Positions 40,600-55,200 are shown, numbered from the stretch's first letter. The stretch: 64,000 nucleotides of DNA from Pagrus major (GCF_040436345.1 NC_133219.1:23782709-23846708), one strand, 5' to 3'. Notes: a model not told the origin generated them from the letters alone. A program made the numbers and translations.

Positions 40600-40770
40600 A
40601 TGTGTCCATCACTCCAAGAGTGATTTCCTGAATAGAATAAACAGAAATGTGTTCAGCAAAAAAACATTTTCCTTCTTTTCTTTCCAGTTAATTATCTCAG
40701 ATTTATCTTGTGACCCACTGGAGGAGTCTTGACCCACAGGTTGAGAGTCATTCGTGAGGGGAACGGAGAT
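40600..40770 (-). mobile_element. hAT-like element fragment, opposite orientation
   Basis: On the minus strand it reads CTCAACCTGTGGGTCAAGAC, then GTGGGTCACAAGATAAATCT and an A-rich stretch, which I recognise as the body of the same kind of fish hAT-like repeat. The open frame at 40609-40803 is a by-product. Confidence 0.5.
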
Positions 40771-41942
40771 CGGAAACTGCATTTCATGAAAAACAGAAGA
40801 CAAATGACAAATGGTCTGGATGGAGGTCTGAGGTTACTTTGTCTGTGACCCCCAGTGTCATTGGGTCATTTAGACTCACAGTGAAATACAGCAATAAAAT
40901 ATTTCCCCAACATATTCAAAACACCTTTACACGCACACACACCAGATCACAGAAAAAAAAAACTTGACACAAGTTGCACAAGTTAACAGCAAACAGTCTC
41001 CCAACCATCAATATATTCAACATTCAACTTTCCATAAATACATTTATAAAGTCACAATATAAGTCATAATATTTGCTCCTCTCTTGTTGGGATCATTAGG
41101 CTACTTTTTGCATGTTCATACTCTGAACACACTTCATAGTTTAACAGGTTTGGCATCTGGCACAGGAATAAAATATATCTTACTTTACAGAAGAAATATA
41201 ATGCTGGTAATGAACTAAATTAGAATCTACACTGTATAAAAATAATTGGCATAATATAAATGTAAAATCACTCTATTAAAGGCTTAGTTATGGAAGTCAC
41301 TGCAGTTTATGTGGCTGTAAACTGCAACCAGCTGCAGTCTGGCTCCTCTGGATTTTAGCCACAAGAAGAGACAGAGAGCAACTCTAACTGAGGCAAAATC
41401 CAGCATGACACCTGCATACTCACAGTAAACACCAGTAAAACAGCTGTGAATGACTAGAAATGACGTTCTTCACTGAAGGAGGGTCTTTTTACAAAGTAGG
41501 TTTATAGAGAAAGTGAACCAGATAACATGAAAAAAGGCTGTTGTTGAGCCTTATATTCAGGTTTTGTTTCACATTTAGAATTTGATGCTGTGTCTCTGGG
41601 ATGAAGCACCATTTACCACAATTATTTGTCTAACTTTATAATCCCACTTTGTGAAACTGACCCTTGGTCTTGTTAGGTGTCTGGCGCTGAGCAGCAAAAC
41701 GCTGCACACATCCAGCTGTTCAGATGTGGGCGACACCAAGCCTCCTTTCAGACTCTCTTTCTACTCTGCAGCCCCCATCAATGAGTTCTGTAACTTCCAG
41801 TTTAGCATCTGACACTGATCTAAGTTCAGCTCTCTGTCTCACCCCCTCTGCAGCTAGTTTTAGGATACAGCAGAGAACTGTGAAAGATCTGTGTCTGATG
41901 TCTGGGGAGCAGGAGGCCGCCGCCCTCAGTACGTCCGGCAGC

Positions 41943-44759
41943 TCAGTCCGTCTTCCAGACCACATTCAGGAACTTCACCACCTCCTCATAAATGATGAAA
42001 ACTAGAGCCACATCCAGACACACGCGGCCCAGCCGAGGAACTGTCCCTTTATAGAAACTACAGGTGAACACAAAGAGAGAGGAAGGTGAATATAAAATAT
42101 GTGTGTGTCAAAAAAGCCACATTTATTGATGGCATTTCTATATTCTGTGGCACTACTGCACGATTAATAGAAAAACAAGAATTTGTGATTAATTTGACTG
42201 ATATTGCGATTGTGACATGATTCAGGATTCGTAGGAAAAATAATTTTAGGATCATTTAGGATTTCTACTTTCAAAGCTAAACCAAAACAAAGCAGACTTG
42301 TACTCACGCTGCCAAGCCCTCATATCTCATGATCTTCACAGCACAGTCCAAGGTGCTTTTATATTTATGTGCCTCCAGACCCTTTGGAAAGACAAAAATG
42401 CACTGTTATTTCTAATCAATGTCAGTAGGTGGCGACAACTTCTCAAGTTTGAATTAAAACACCAGCAAGGTATACAATAACGGCCATCATATTACCCACC
42501 TGCATCCTTGTCTTGATGACATCTAGTGGGGTGTTTCCAAAGACACTGGCTGCTCCTGCTATGGCTCCAAACAGTCCAGTCACCAATGGATTCATAGCTT
42601 TATTTGGATCATCGCCTATTGGAAGCACGGAGGAGTCAGTCATATCGATTGCTTTAAAAAATTTAGTCTTGCTACTGGCAACTGAACGGGGTGACTAGCT
42701 GGTGAAATTTTCCAAGCTCACTGACCTTTGTACCAGTTCTTGAGAGAGGTCATGACAAAGAATCGAATAGCTTGGTTGGAGCCTTGTTTAAGGATCGTGG
42801 CAGTGAGACCCTGGTACGTCCCTCTTATTCCTGGTAAAGCAGCATATGTGGGTACATTTATGATGCTCCTTTTACATAGTAAATAACATCATCACAATTT
42901 TTAATTAACGTGACATTTTCAGCTGTGTTACCCTGTGTGACCAGTAGATGTCAGGTGAATTACATGCACTGGAGCTGGTCTTTACCTTGTTCCCTGACGA
43001 TCTCTCTGACTCCATGGTAGAAGCCCTTGTATTTGGGCTTGGCTGAAGTCTGGTCATGAATGAATTTAACCTTCAGAGAGAGAGAAAAAAAAAGGGCGCT
43101 TTACTATTAGAGAGAACACAAATGTTTAGTCTGGCCTTCTTTCAAAAAGACTGAGAAACACAGTTCAGTGAATGTGCAGAGACACAAAATCGAACGATTT
43201 AACAGAAAGATTGAAAATGTTAGTCTATAATCAAATTTTGAATTGCCTATGTTGACATTTTTAATACAAAAAAAAAAGATTTTACATTTTGCTTTCCATG
43301 TGTGTAGCACGTCTTTGGCCAATATTGAATTAATGTCATTAAACAAAGAAGCGGAAAAAAAACAATAATGATTTTTGTTGATAATAACAATAATTTAGGT
43401 GTGGCTCATGTTTCGGGAACACATCAATAAACTTTCTAAAACCGGTTGTGTATTGTAATATTGTTAAATATCTTTTTAAAAAACAGGGTATGACCAAATA
43501 ATTGGAAATGTGAGAATCTGCATGTGTTCCTAAAAAAATGTTTAGATACAAAAATTACAAAAGTACACAGACAGATGTTTCATGTTTATTCTATCTAATC
43601 TAATCTGAAATCTGACCACAGATCAGTCTGGAACATACCTTGACAGTTTCCATTGGACAGACTACCAGAACGGCCTCCATCACCCCGGCTCCGAGCCCAC
43701 ACAGCATGCCCCTGGTGCTGTCCAGTCGACCGGACTCATCCTTTGCATGGTTGCTGAGGAACTCAAAAATCCCGAACCTGAGCAACAGGACAGAGCCAGC
43801 AATGAATTATGGGACAAGTTAACACCTGACTGTAATATCAAAAGACACTCTTTGTGTTACAAAAAAAGTGGCTGTCCTTTAGACAACTCTGAAAAACAGG
43901 TCAACAATTCCATCCATAAATAAGGTCAGTATGAGGTATGTCAGTAAGTACTATCCCTTCAAATGCCCACTTCTTTTTTTTTAAATCCTGGAAACTATAA
44001 AAACACAACCTATACACAACTCAGTCAGAAAATATCAAATTCTAACATGGCAGGTTGGACGGTATAAGGTTCAAGGCATTTATAGAATATATGTACAGAT
44101 AGTACAATTCAGAATATGACAGGATGAAATCTGAAATGAAAAAGGAAATGAAAAACAATATTGAAAGATTTAAACATACAAAGTGTAGACCCAGGAAATA
44201 ATTCCGTGTAGTGCATTCTTTTCATTTATGTAGGGAGGAATGTAAACAACAACAACAAAATGCTTTCCATCTTCACATTTGAAAAATTCGCACTTGTGGT
44301 TGTCTTTTTGCACTCATTGATTTAAGCACCATTTCACTCCTTAATGCAGCTTTATAGTCACCCTGGACCATCTTCCAGTATCTGTTTGTGCTTACTGAAA
44401 TGCTTTAGTAAAGCAATAGACTAAAATGAAAACAAACAGATGACAATAGAAAAGATAATGAGATTCCTTGTATTAGAAAGATAATTAAGCTGCCTCTCAT
44501 CAGCAGAAATCAGGTGGCAGAGGAGGACGCTTACACTCCATGATCCACCGAGTACAAATAAAAGCAGAAGCACGGATGCACCTCGAGACAAGAAAACTTC
44601 CTTCCAACTCAGATTTTTAGTGGAAAAAAACTGCTGAGAGTGCAGAATGTGCTCAGGGCTTTTACTTTATTGTCCTGCCTGCGTCCTCATTAAAGATGCA
44701 CCAATAAACTGTCTCAGTAACCATCGAGTGACCAGCAACAGCTGCCATGGAAGCCAGCC

Positions 44760-44824
<65 letters not shown>

Positions 44825-46748
44825 TGTGTGTGGTTTATGTATCTCTGCAATCAGAAAATGTTGTGCCAGCGAGTCGTTTACAAGAAAGGTTATTTATAGA
44901 TGGAATTGAATTGTGGTGAAGGCAGGACGCTGCCCGGTACATTTAGCAAAGAGGCGGGGGAGGACAGACACTTGGTCTTGATGAATGCTTTGTTTTTCCG
45001 CTCTTCGTCTTCCCTCAGTCTTCTCGAACCATTTACCTGCCGTCGTCACGGGTCTAACAAAATTCCTCCCTTATACTCGGCTCATGATATTTCAGTTCTC
45101 TTCTCCATCTGCCTTCCTATGACAAGATTTTTCTCTGCTCATTAACCTTCCACATCTGTTCCTGTCTCACTACTCACACAGATTTAGTTGGTTTTGAAAG
45201 ACAGGCTCCACCCAATTAACTAACTGTCAAGCAAGAACAAACAGCAGGTAAAAATAAATCCATTCGTCTCGCTCTTTGTGCACACCATTTGCCGACTACA
45301 AAAACAGCTTTTTAGCTTTGGAGAGGGTAAAAAATGTTATACTTCCCTACAGCTTCCTTGCACGAAGAGCAAATTAATAACCAACCTTGAGAAACAAACG
45401 CCATTCATTAAAGCTGCTGGAGAGAAATATGCCAGTGTCAGGTCTGCTCCTGCGCCAATTTACTCTCCAAATTCTCCTCCATTTAACAAGTGGACTAAAC
45501 TTCACAGTTATAATTTGACACATTGTGAATTTTGGCCGACATCCACAGTTGGAGGGATGAGTCAGTCTGGACAGCAGAGTGCTGCCCAATCTTCATTAGT
45601 AAATCTTTCTGCAAGGTCAGTTATGGTGACAAGAAGAGGTGAAGGAGAGAGAAAGGAGGAATGAATGAAAGAGTTAAGGGAATGAAAAGGTCAAAAGCTT
45701 TCTTCTTCGTCCCTCTCATGCCTACCTGACAACCCTCCAGCAGACTGCGTGGTGCTTGATGGTGCGCAGGCAATCAGTTAATGGGATGGGGGAGAAGGAG
45801 GGTAGGGAGAGATAGGAAGGGGGGAGGAAGGAACATAGAGGAGGTAAAAAAAGAATGGATCGAACAAACGACTGAGGTGAAGCGATGGTCAAATGGAAAC
45901 GTGCCAGGCTACTCTCCATAAATCAGATCTAACCGTTCCCATCTCGATGACTTTCAGTCTCTCCGTCATGTTTCATTTTTTCATTCACTTAACTCGTCAT
46001 GCTGTATTAACTCAGTTATTCCAATTGATTTAGGTAATCTGAGGATCGAACAACCCCCCAAACGATCACAATAGGAATGAATATAAACAGGAATTTATAT
46101 TTTTACTCAACAAAATCATGTGTAGTTTTTTAAATTTGCCTCTGAACTTAGCTTTTTCTTGTAACTTAAGCCTCTGGAAAGTATTGAAATGAGACGAGGG
46201 GAAATAATCCACGTTTGAACAGCTCAGAATCGACAGACATCTGACACTACTGATGGGCTGCGAGCAGAGAGCCTTCTTTTAAGGAGTCCATAGCTAAAAA
46301 AGGGAACCCACTGGGATAAATCATTGTATTAAAATGTAAAAAACTTGCACAGAGTAGGTTATATTTATATATAAATGGAGCCACTTATATGCACATTTTA
46401 TATACAATATATTCTGCTGACAAGAGCAGAAAGGCGACGTGACTTAAACCTCTCCGCGCCACATTTCCTCAGAGAAAACTCTCCTTAGAGCAGGAGAAAA
46501 ACCATTCAGACTCCCTCTGGAAAGGCTGAAGGCTGACTGACACACTCATGTGCACGCACACAAACATACACACAAACACTGTACATAAACATACACACAC
46601 CCATTGACAGAGTACCAACACAAGTCTCCCTCCCCGTACCCCTATTGAGACCCTGCCTGAGTTTGAGTGGCATCGTTGCTCCGCCTGACTGGGCCTGTCT
46701 CTCCATCGTACAGACAGGCTCAACCCTCCAGCGTAGCATGCACGCAAG

Positions 46749-46796
<48 letters not shown>

Positions 46797-48268
46797 GGGA
46801 ATGAATGAAAGAATGAAACGGAGAAGAAAAAACGGTGACTATAAAGGCGTCTGGCTGGTTTTGTGCAAAATGTGTGTGTACGTGTGTATGCGCGCACTGC
46901 AGTGTGCACACTTGTCTGGAAATAAATGTCATTGCTGTGAAAGAATAACGTAATTATAGTGAAGGCGAGTGTGGCATTTATGCCTTGCATTGTGGGTAAT
47001 GGACTAGAATAATTGGAGTGTGTGAGTTAGTGGTTCCAGGTAGAAGATCACAACGGCTTAGCTAAAAATGTGCTTTTTACCCCAGCCTTTACTGGCACAC
47101 ATAAAAACTGAAGTGTGTATTCTACTTTTTATACTTATTAGACACATGCTATTTTAAAATATTAGAGATTATAATTAGAGAAATATTGAAAAGCTACCCA
47201 GAAGCATGAGAAACAGGACCATTGTAAAGAGGAGTCACATGGTTTTACTTTAGAGCAGCAACTAACGATTATTTACATTTTCTCAATTAATCAATTAGAT
47301 GTTTCGTCTATAAAAACATTGATCAGTGTTTCTTGTTTTGTCCACAACCCAAAGATATTCAGTTTACTGTCACAGAGGAGTAAGGAAACCATAAAAATTC
47401 ATAAGCCGCAAGAGAATTTAGATTTTTTTTTTAATTACTCAGACAGACTAATCTATTATCAAAAGAGTTGGCAATTAATTTAACAGTTGACGATTCATCG
47501 TTGCAGCTCTATCTTACTATGTATGTAACAATAACTGATTATTACGCCAATCATCCAATCAATTTATGTTTGAGATTAGCGACTTTTATCATTACATGGG
47601 GTTTAATGTCACAAATTTCACTTGTGCTTGAGTAAATACATCAGTCCTTATCAGATATTTCACTCACCTGACGGCAGATTTTGGTATGGATCCATACAGC
47701 AGCGAGCTGAGTCCTCTGTACAGTCCTCTAACACCATGACCCTGTACCGTCTGCTTCACACAGTCACCTGGAAGAAGACGGATGCTCTGTATTACATCAG
47801 TATTTTTGGGTTTGTCTTCCATAGAAATTAGTTTATTTTTTAGATTTGAGTGCATTAACCCTTTTCAGAATATCCCAGCCACCATAACAACAACTAGCAA
47901 GTTTCTTTTAATAGTATAATACATTTAGTTGAACACTGTGTATTAATTCAGTTATTTATTTGCCCCGTGTCATTCACTGATAAAGAATGCACCAGAAACA
48001 TCTGTCCTTCACTTTTGGTTTCATCAACATCATGAAAGGGGAAATGGAACAAGCTGAACCACAGGCTGTTTTCCTGAAAAACGTGGTGTTTTACTTTGAA
48101 CTTTCTTACTCTTGAAGACATCAGTCCAGTTATCCATGTTCTGCTATCAAGCCAAATGCACAACTGAGCTGGAAAAGCAACAGCTGTCTTGAGCGCTCAT
48201 TAGCACGGTCTGCGATCCTCAGAGCTCTAGCCAACATTAACACAACCAGGGTTTGTGTGTGTGTGTGT

Positions 48269-48306
<38 letters not shown>

Positions 48307-48513
48307 ACATGTGTGTGTGTGTGTGTGTGTTTGTGTGTCTGGTATGCATGGAGGGTGAGTGTGCATGTGTGCATTGGTCTGTTCTAAGTCATATAAACAA
48401 GCACAGTGACAGCCTGCCAGAATCCCTAATGTACCTAGGGATGATGGGTAATTAGATAATGAGCTCCTAAGAGAGGTAGAGAGACATAATGAAGAACAGA
48501 ACAGAAAATACTG

Positions 48514-48551
<38 letters not shown>

Positions 48552-48552
48552 T

Positions 48553-48611
<59 letters not shown>

Positions 48612-51600
48612 TATAATTTGCGAGAAATGGATAGAATTTGAAGGTTGCTCCAAGAGGCAGCCACTTACTGTGGCTGAGTATACTCTTTGCTGTAGCTATC
48701 TTTGGCTGTAGTGATTAGCTGCCGTTAGCAAATATAGTGTAGAATAGTGTAAAATATCTCCTTCCTTGACATTTTGTGAGTTTAATACTACTACTTAATA
48801 CTTATTCGACGGTGTAGCGAACTTGCCGCTGCCGCATATTTCTTATCTGAAACTAGGGGGACTGTTAGCCTTTTGCCTCTACAAAGTTGTTTTATGAGAC
48901 AGGATGGGCCGGGGCTAGCTGGTTAGCATGCTAACTTTAGAAGACATCTCTGCAACACAGTACACTAATGTCTTTGACATGACGTCAATGCTGCTGTTTC
49001 TTCACACTCTGTTGATTTTTTGAATGTTTTAAATTAAAATTCTGGTGGAGGCAAAAACCAAAAAATTGACCAGTGCAAGAAAAATGTTCTGCCTGTAATG
49101 AGTGTCCTTAAATTTAATCCTAAACTCAACTCGAAATATGGGCAAAAACATATAAAACGGTCTCTAGCTGAGGGTTACTATTAAAAAACACACAGACACA
49201 TGCGTCATACTCACTTATTCCTCTATATTTGGGTGGATTGGCCTTCTCATCCAGTTGTAACTGGGTCTTGACATACTCTGTGGGGAAGGTGATGCAGATC
49301 TCTATGCCTCCTGCAATTCCACCTGAAAAACACAGAAAATCAGAGTTCAGAATCAGATGTTTATTTCTATAAAGCACACAAAGAATAGGTATCAATGAAC
49401 CTGGAACTGATCAAAAAGTGATGTCTGTCAGGCAGCTTTGTTGGCATTTTGCACACCATGTCTGCTTAGCTGCAGCCTAACCAAGCCTGATTCAGTGCTG
49501 CATCACCGTTGTGAATTACAAGCTGGTCCCATGACGTCATGGATCATTACAATGACTCCACAAATGGCGTTACCTCCCCAGCCGAGGGAGGAAGAGTAAC
49601 GAGCCTGGCGAAGATAAATCAACTGCTTCTGCTTTGGCTAAACTACAGAGACTCTGCTGTTCGAGGAACAGAAACTCAACACAGTGCCTGCACAGAGGAA
49701 AAGAAAGCAAGTAAACATGAACGAATGAATGAATGAATGAATGAATGTACGTGTGAGTGACCACTAGAGGGTTCAGCCTGAAACTGGCCACAGTCGATGA
49801 GTCGAGTAGATGAGGACGAGTATCCAAACGCGAGGCTGCTGCACAACACAGATGAGTCACAAGGGAAGGAGGGAGCATGGAGAGAGGGGGTTGACATTAA
49901 TTAAATTATCCGCTTAGCCTGCAGGGAGGGGCTCCATTACCCAGGCCAAGACCCTCCATTAACTCAATGACACAGACAAACACACAAGCACACTGTGCAA
50001 GGGATGTGGTTACACAGCAACATGCAGACGTGCCCTCCAACTAACAGAAGAAATTAGCTAGCTACAATAATTCTCCTGGTTAATTCTGAGGAACATTTTA
50101 CTGTACATGATTTGTGTTTGTGCGAAGTCAGGAAACCCAGAAGCAATTCACCACAAGACCACAACGAGCCAGACAATGGGTGGTGAAAAAAAACTGCTAT
50201 GCTTTATTCTTTCACATGAAAAGTCTGAGTGGTTTCAACAGGAAGTGGTCGTGAATTTCTCCATTTCTTAGAATTGCCAGCTGTGATCAGATGTTAATCT
50301 GGATTTTTAAAGAAAAAAAAACCTGTGCCTCACATGCTCAGAAGCTTTTACTTCTCATGCACTGCACAATGTAAAAACAGGTCCATCTTAAAGCTGCTGT
50401 AAGTGTTGACCAAACACTCGATTACAGTGATTACTGTTGGAATATAGAGCTATTTAACAGCTTTACAGCCTACAGCAGCTTTAAAGCCTTTTATATGTAG
50501 AAAGTTTATGTAGAAAAATTAGACAATCCGCTTGAAAATGATCTATGTGCTGCTTTGACCCAATTCTTCTCACTGTCACTTATAATAGTCAGAAAATGTA
50601 CATTTCTTACACTCTAACCAGCTTCAGGCATGGATTTGGTCGATTGTTGTGCAGAGATCTAACACTGTGTTTCTTCTTTCAAGATAATGACTAATTTCTC
50701 TCAAAGTGATTGAAATAAAAAAAAATGCAGTACTGAGGACACTGGCAGAGTTTTCCTTCATGTTTTTTAGAGAAATACGTCTTGAAGGTTGAAGCTGTTA
50801 GTACTGGCTTCACCTGTGTCTGTTTGTATGTTTGTTGGTTGGTTTTTCAGCAAGAAAAACTACTTTTAGGAATTTCCACGACACTTGGACTTGGGTCTCA
50901 GCCCAGGAATTTTTTCTTACTTTCTTTAACATTGTGTGATCAGGCGTTTTTCATAATTTTTTGTTCATTGAGGGAATAATGAATGGATCTTGATGAAAAG
51001 AATCAGGCATTTTAAGTGGCTGGTAGCTACTGTAAGAGTGAGAACAAAAGGGGACTGTTGGGCCTTAAAGGATGTATGTGCTTAACTCAGTGCCATTCTA
51101 GTTTTTCTAAGTGTATTCTGGCTCATTTCCCAACCCAGTGACGCACTGGTTCTCCTACATACAGTACATGCATTCATGTCCTCTGCAGTTTGGCTCTCCT
51201 CACGTGTCGCTGCTGCCAACACGACCTTTATCACTGTGATTTTAAGTGCTGCATCGTAGGCAACTGGACTTGTTCCAGTATCGTACAGCCCTATTTTGAA
51301 CTTGTATCACTGTGGCACCAAGATAAAACCAGATATTTAACCAGGACATGCTTTTTTGGACTATAAGTAGATGACACTGCAACTCAAACTTAATACCCTT
51401 AACAGCCTCTGACTCATCTGCCTCTCTTTATCTGCATCTCCTCTTCTGTGAGTGGGGCTGATTTAATAAGGAAAATCAATAACACGAGAAAATGTCTTTT
51501 ACTTAATGCTGCACATTTATCTCACATCCTCATTTATTGTCTCTCCCTTTAATTATGTTTTAAGAAAACTGTGACGCACATATTTTAACATTTTGACATT

Positions 51601-52188
51601 TAAATTTATCATGTATATTTTTAGTTTCTTAAAATAATATTATTTGCGGCTATTTGTTTTATTCAATGTGATGAACACGACTTGTATCTTGAGTATTTCA
51701 GTTAATATCAGCACATCAGTATTGACATCATGCTGTGATGACTGACACAATTATAGTTAAGTGATTATCATCCGTCATTGATTATACCTGGATTCACCTT
51801 ATCAATTCATTAAAACTGTGAGCACCACTACGCTGAGTCATGACATTCATTCACACACACGCACACACACACTTTGATCACCAATGAGCTTTAATTCCTC
51901 TAATCTTTGTGGAGTAGCAGTAAGTAAATGTTCACCAGCTGAGTTGTAACAGAAATCACATGAGCTCTATAACGCTCCATGCCAGCCGTCCTGATCCGGG
52001 ATCAGTGGGTCAGTGTGTCTTGGAGAAGAAGAAACAATAAACCTCATTCATCTGTTTTCTGCATGTGAAAACCAACCAGCAGCAACACACAAACACACTC
52101 TGCCCACATGATCAATCCTCATCAGACAAACAGCGCTGGTAGGAGAAGCAGTTTGTCTGTCTTCTACTCCATCTTGCAGCGTACATCC

Positions 52189-52230
<42 letters not shown>

Positions 52231-55200
52231 ATTTTCCACACACATTTACAGATGACACCCTAAATGACTCCGGTGTAGCTGTCAAACGTGGGTTACATGA
52301 GCATTAATCTTGATCTTCACAGGCTCGCTCTCCTCTTCTGCCGTTAATTTTTCTCTCAGCAGCACTTTCCTTCCTCTCTCCTCGTTGCCGACTACTCTTC
52401 TCCACACCGTGTCATAAAATCAATGCATCCACATAGATCTTTGACACTATTACTATTACATGAAAAGAAATGGAAACGGCATTGGAGTGATATTCAGAAC
52501 CCAGAGGTGCTTTAAAAACAGGCAGTGCCTGATACAAATCTGCTTCTACAGACTTGAAATTTCCGCAATCTGAGCAGCGGTTTAATAAATCAGATGTCGG
52601 CTGCATGCGTTGATGTACTGTTTAAAGATAAGACTGTCCTTGAGGGCAACATATTTTTGGCCTACATGAGATATAACGTGGAATTTACTCCTGTATGTGA
52701 GTGCTGAACATCTCATCCCAGCACCATAGGCACTAATAAGCTCCTATAACAGCCCCTCTGTAAAGGCTTTCCACAAGAATGTTGAACTTGGATTTGTTCC
52801 CATCCAGCCACAAGAGTGTTAGTAAGGCTGGCCACAGATGTTGGGTGATAAGGCCTTGCTCACAGTAAGCGTTCAGGTTTATTCCAAAGCTGTTTGATGG
52901 TGTTGAGGTCGAGGCTCTAATAAAGTTATTCCACACCAAACTTGGACAACCATCGCTTTACGGACCTGGCTTTGTGCACCAGGGCACTGTCATGTTCAAA
53001 AAGAGACCTGCTGGTTGTGCTGGATGAAAAGTCAGGCTCCCCAGGGGTGCAACCTGGATATTTTTATCAACTTTCATGGCAATGCATCCCACATGTCACT
53101 GAAAAAACTAAAATGTTAATGGTTGGCCATATGGGAAGAGTCAGAGGATCACCAAAGTGAGCAGAAACATCCTCTGGGGAGCATGAATGTCTACACGTTA
53201 CACTAAAATCCATCTAATAGTTTTTGAGACATTTCAGTCACGGACGTAACCAGGGGGTGGCCAGGGGTGACAAGGCCATCTCCGAAATCTGATTGGCCAC
53301 CCCATTATCCTAAACTAAAACACCCTTGTAGCAGGGAAAAAAATACTTGGTATCTTTGAGTCTAAAGCTAAAAGATACTGTTACATACAGTTTACTATCA
53401 CATAAGATAAAGAAATTACTGAATTCTCACAAATGAGAGGCTGGAATAAGATGAATAGATACAAAATTACCAACATAGTTGTTGATCAATTTGTAAATGT
53501 GCACATTCACACAAATAATCATGCAAGATGCACAAAAAAAAATAACATTTTCTTTTTTCCACCATACAGCGGCACAGAGAAAGCCAGATGAACAGGCAGA
53601 CAGCCAGATGACAGGGAGGAACACTTCCTGAAATCCTGTCCTGTCTGCTGAGGTGACTCTAATGAGCATCCAACACATCTGGTCCACCAAGAAACTTCAT
53701 CTTTCTAACAATCCAGCATCAGGTACTAAACGCACAAAATAAACGCTAGTTAGCACCTTTAAAGCACTTCTGCAGTAAGACCTAAAATTATATCATATAT
53801 ATTTTTGGTGATTTCATTTTCTCCACTCAATTTAGCAGTAAAACTCGACCAAAACAGTCACCAATGTGTATCTTTGTGTGTGTCTGTGCTTGTGTGTGTG
53901 CACAGGCCAGCAAATTAATAATCAGTTTTGCAGCAGAATCTATCTATTATTCATCCAGATGTTCCTTATTTAGATTATCTCTCACTTTAAATTCTCTGTG
54001 GTCTGAAGCGAAGATGTTATTATGTCCATAACTCCAGTCCAAACAGAGAACACAGCCAGAGGACTGATGCACTTCAAACATGAGGTTTCCTATTAATAGT
54101 GCCTTAATATTTCTGTTTGCCTTCGCGCAAAAACATGAAAAGAATTATTCATCTGACGTCTGGCCTTTTAGGCTTCCTCTGTCCTAAGCAACACTCCCTG
54201 ATGCTACAGCGATGACTAATTACAAGACGGATGTGGATTAATTTTACATGTGAGTTGTTAGAAGTGCTTAAAGCCCTGCAGCATGCAGATTGTACACTGT
54301 CTTACATGAACAGGACAACTGCACACAGGTTGTTTCGACAGTGTGTACAGTTGTAGAGAAGGCTGCCAGGCTCTTTACAGATGAAGGATATATTTAAATT
54401 GTATTAATTTACATAAGTTGTTGATTGATTATAGCCATTTGTTAAAGTTAATTTGACAATAGAGTCTGCTTTCTGAATTTGCCAAAGTTAACTTCTACGA
54501 TGTTCATGAGCTTTTGAAGAGTCTTATTTGTCTGATGCACCCCAGCTGGTGAACATAGTGGAACATTTAGCGAGTAAACAGCCAGACATTTCATAGTAAG
54601 AAGCTGATTGAGAAATGAGTCTTTCGAAGCCTTTAAAAGATTGTTGTTGGGCAGCTATCTTTCAAGTCTAAGATGCCATGAGTGCTTTTGAAGCCAGCGA
54701 GGTAATTACTTGAAAATTGATTACCCTGCTTTGATTATATAACTGACAAAAAAAAGTTATATTTTTTCAAACAAGTTTCAATCTCTGCAAATTAATTTCT
54801 ATACAATAGTGTAATTAATTAAAACCAGTGACTGACTGGGAGGCAGAAAATCAATCTCAAAACTTTAGGTGCAGTATGTGTGATTTGTCATTAAGGAGAA
54901 TTAATGAAACATGCAAAAACTCTGTAATGAATCGCAATGACATTCACGAATGCAATTAAAAAAGGATGAAAATGTAATGGTCACTGAGTAACTATACTTT
55001 AAATCACTGCACCACTTTCTGTTTGTGTGTCCATGGCTGCCCCATACCAACACCTATCTGACAGGCTGTTACAGTGGGGGTGGAGGGGTCGTGGACAGAG
55101 GAGTGCGCTGTGATTTATTATCTCGCCTCGCAGTACTCAGGGTCTGCCAGCAGCACAACGGTGGAGGGGAGGTGACTGTGTACGTCACCTGTGACGCGAG

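Larger units (their letters stand above)
37240..41942. other. Region between sbspon start and slc25a1 stop
   Basis: Holds the sbspon promoter (including a CTG/CAG tract at 37276-37295), two hAT-like repeat ends at 38376-38560 and 40600-40770, and the 3' UTR of minus-strand slc25a1. A minus-strand AATAAA (TTTATT, 39967-39972) is one possible slc25a1 3' end. No other exon seen; open frames here are short and unrelated to known families. Confidence 0.5.
43778..47667 (-). other. slc25a1: slc25a1 intron 3 (3.9 kb)
   Basis: Contains the (GT)n tract at 44762-44832, the (CA)n tract at 46752-46789 and the TIR element at 47252-47510. The stretch 45180-45640 is free of simple repeats and might be conserved non-coding DNA. 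The 173-aa minus-strand frame at 46469-46990 is driven by the CA tract and is not a gene. Confidence 0.5.

Noticed and set aside
46469-46990. 173-aa minus-strand open frame
   Set aside because: Built around a CA/TG microsatellite (long CVCV run) in slc25a1 intron 3, with no family similarity.
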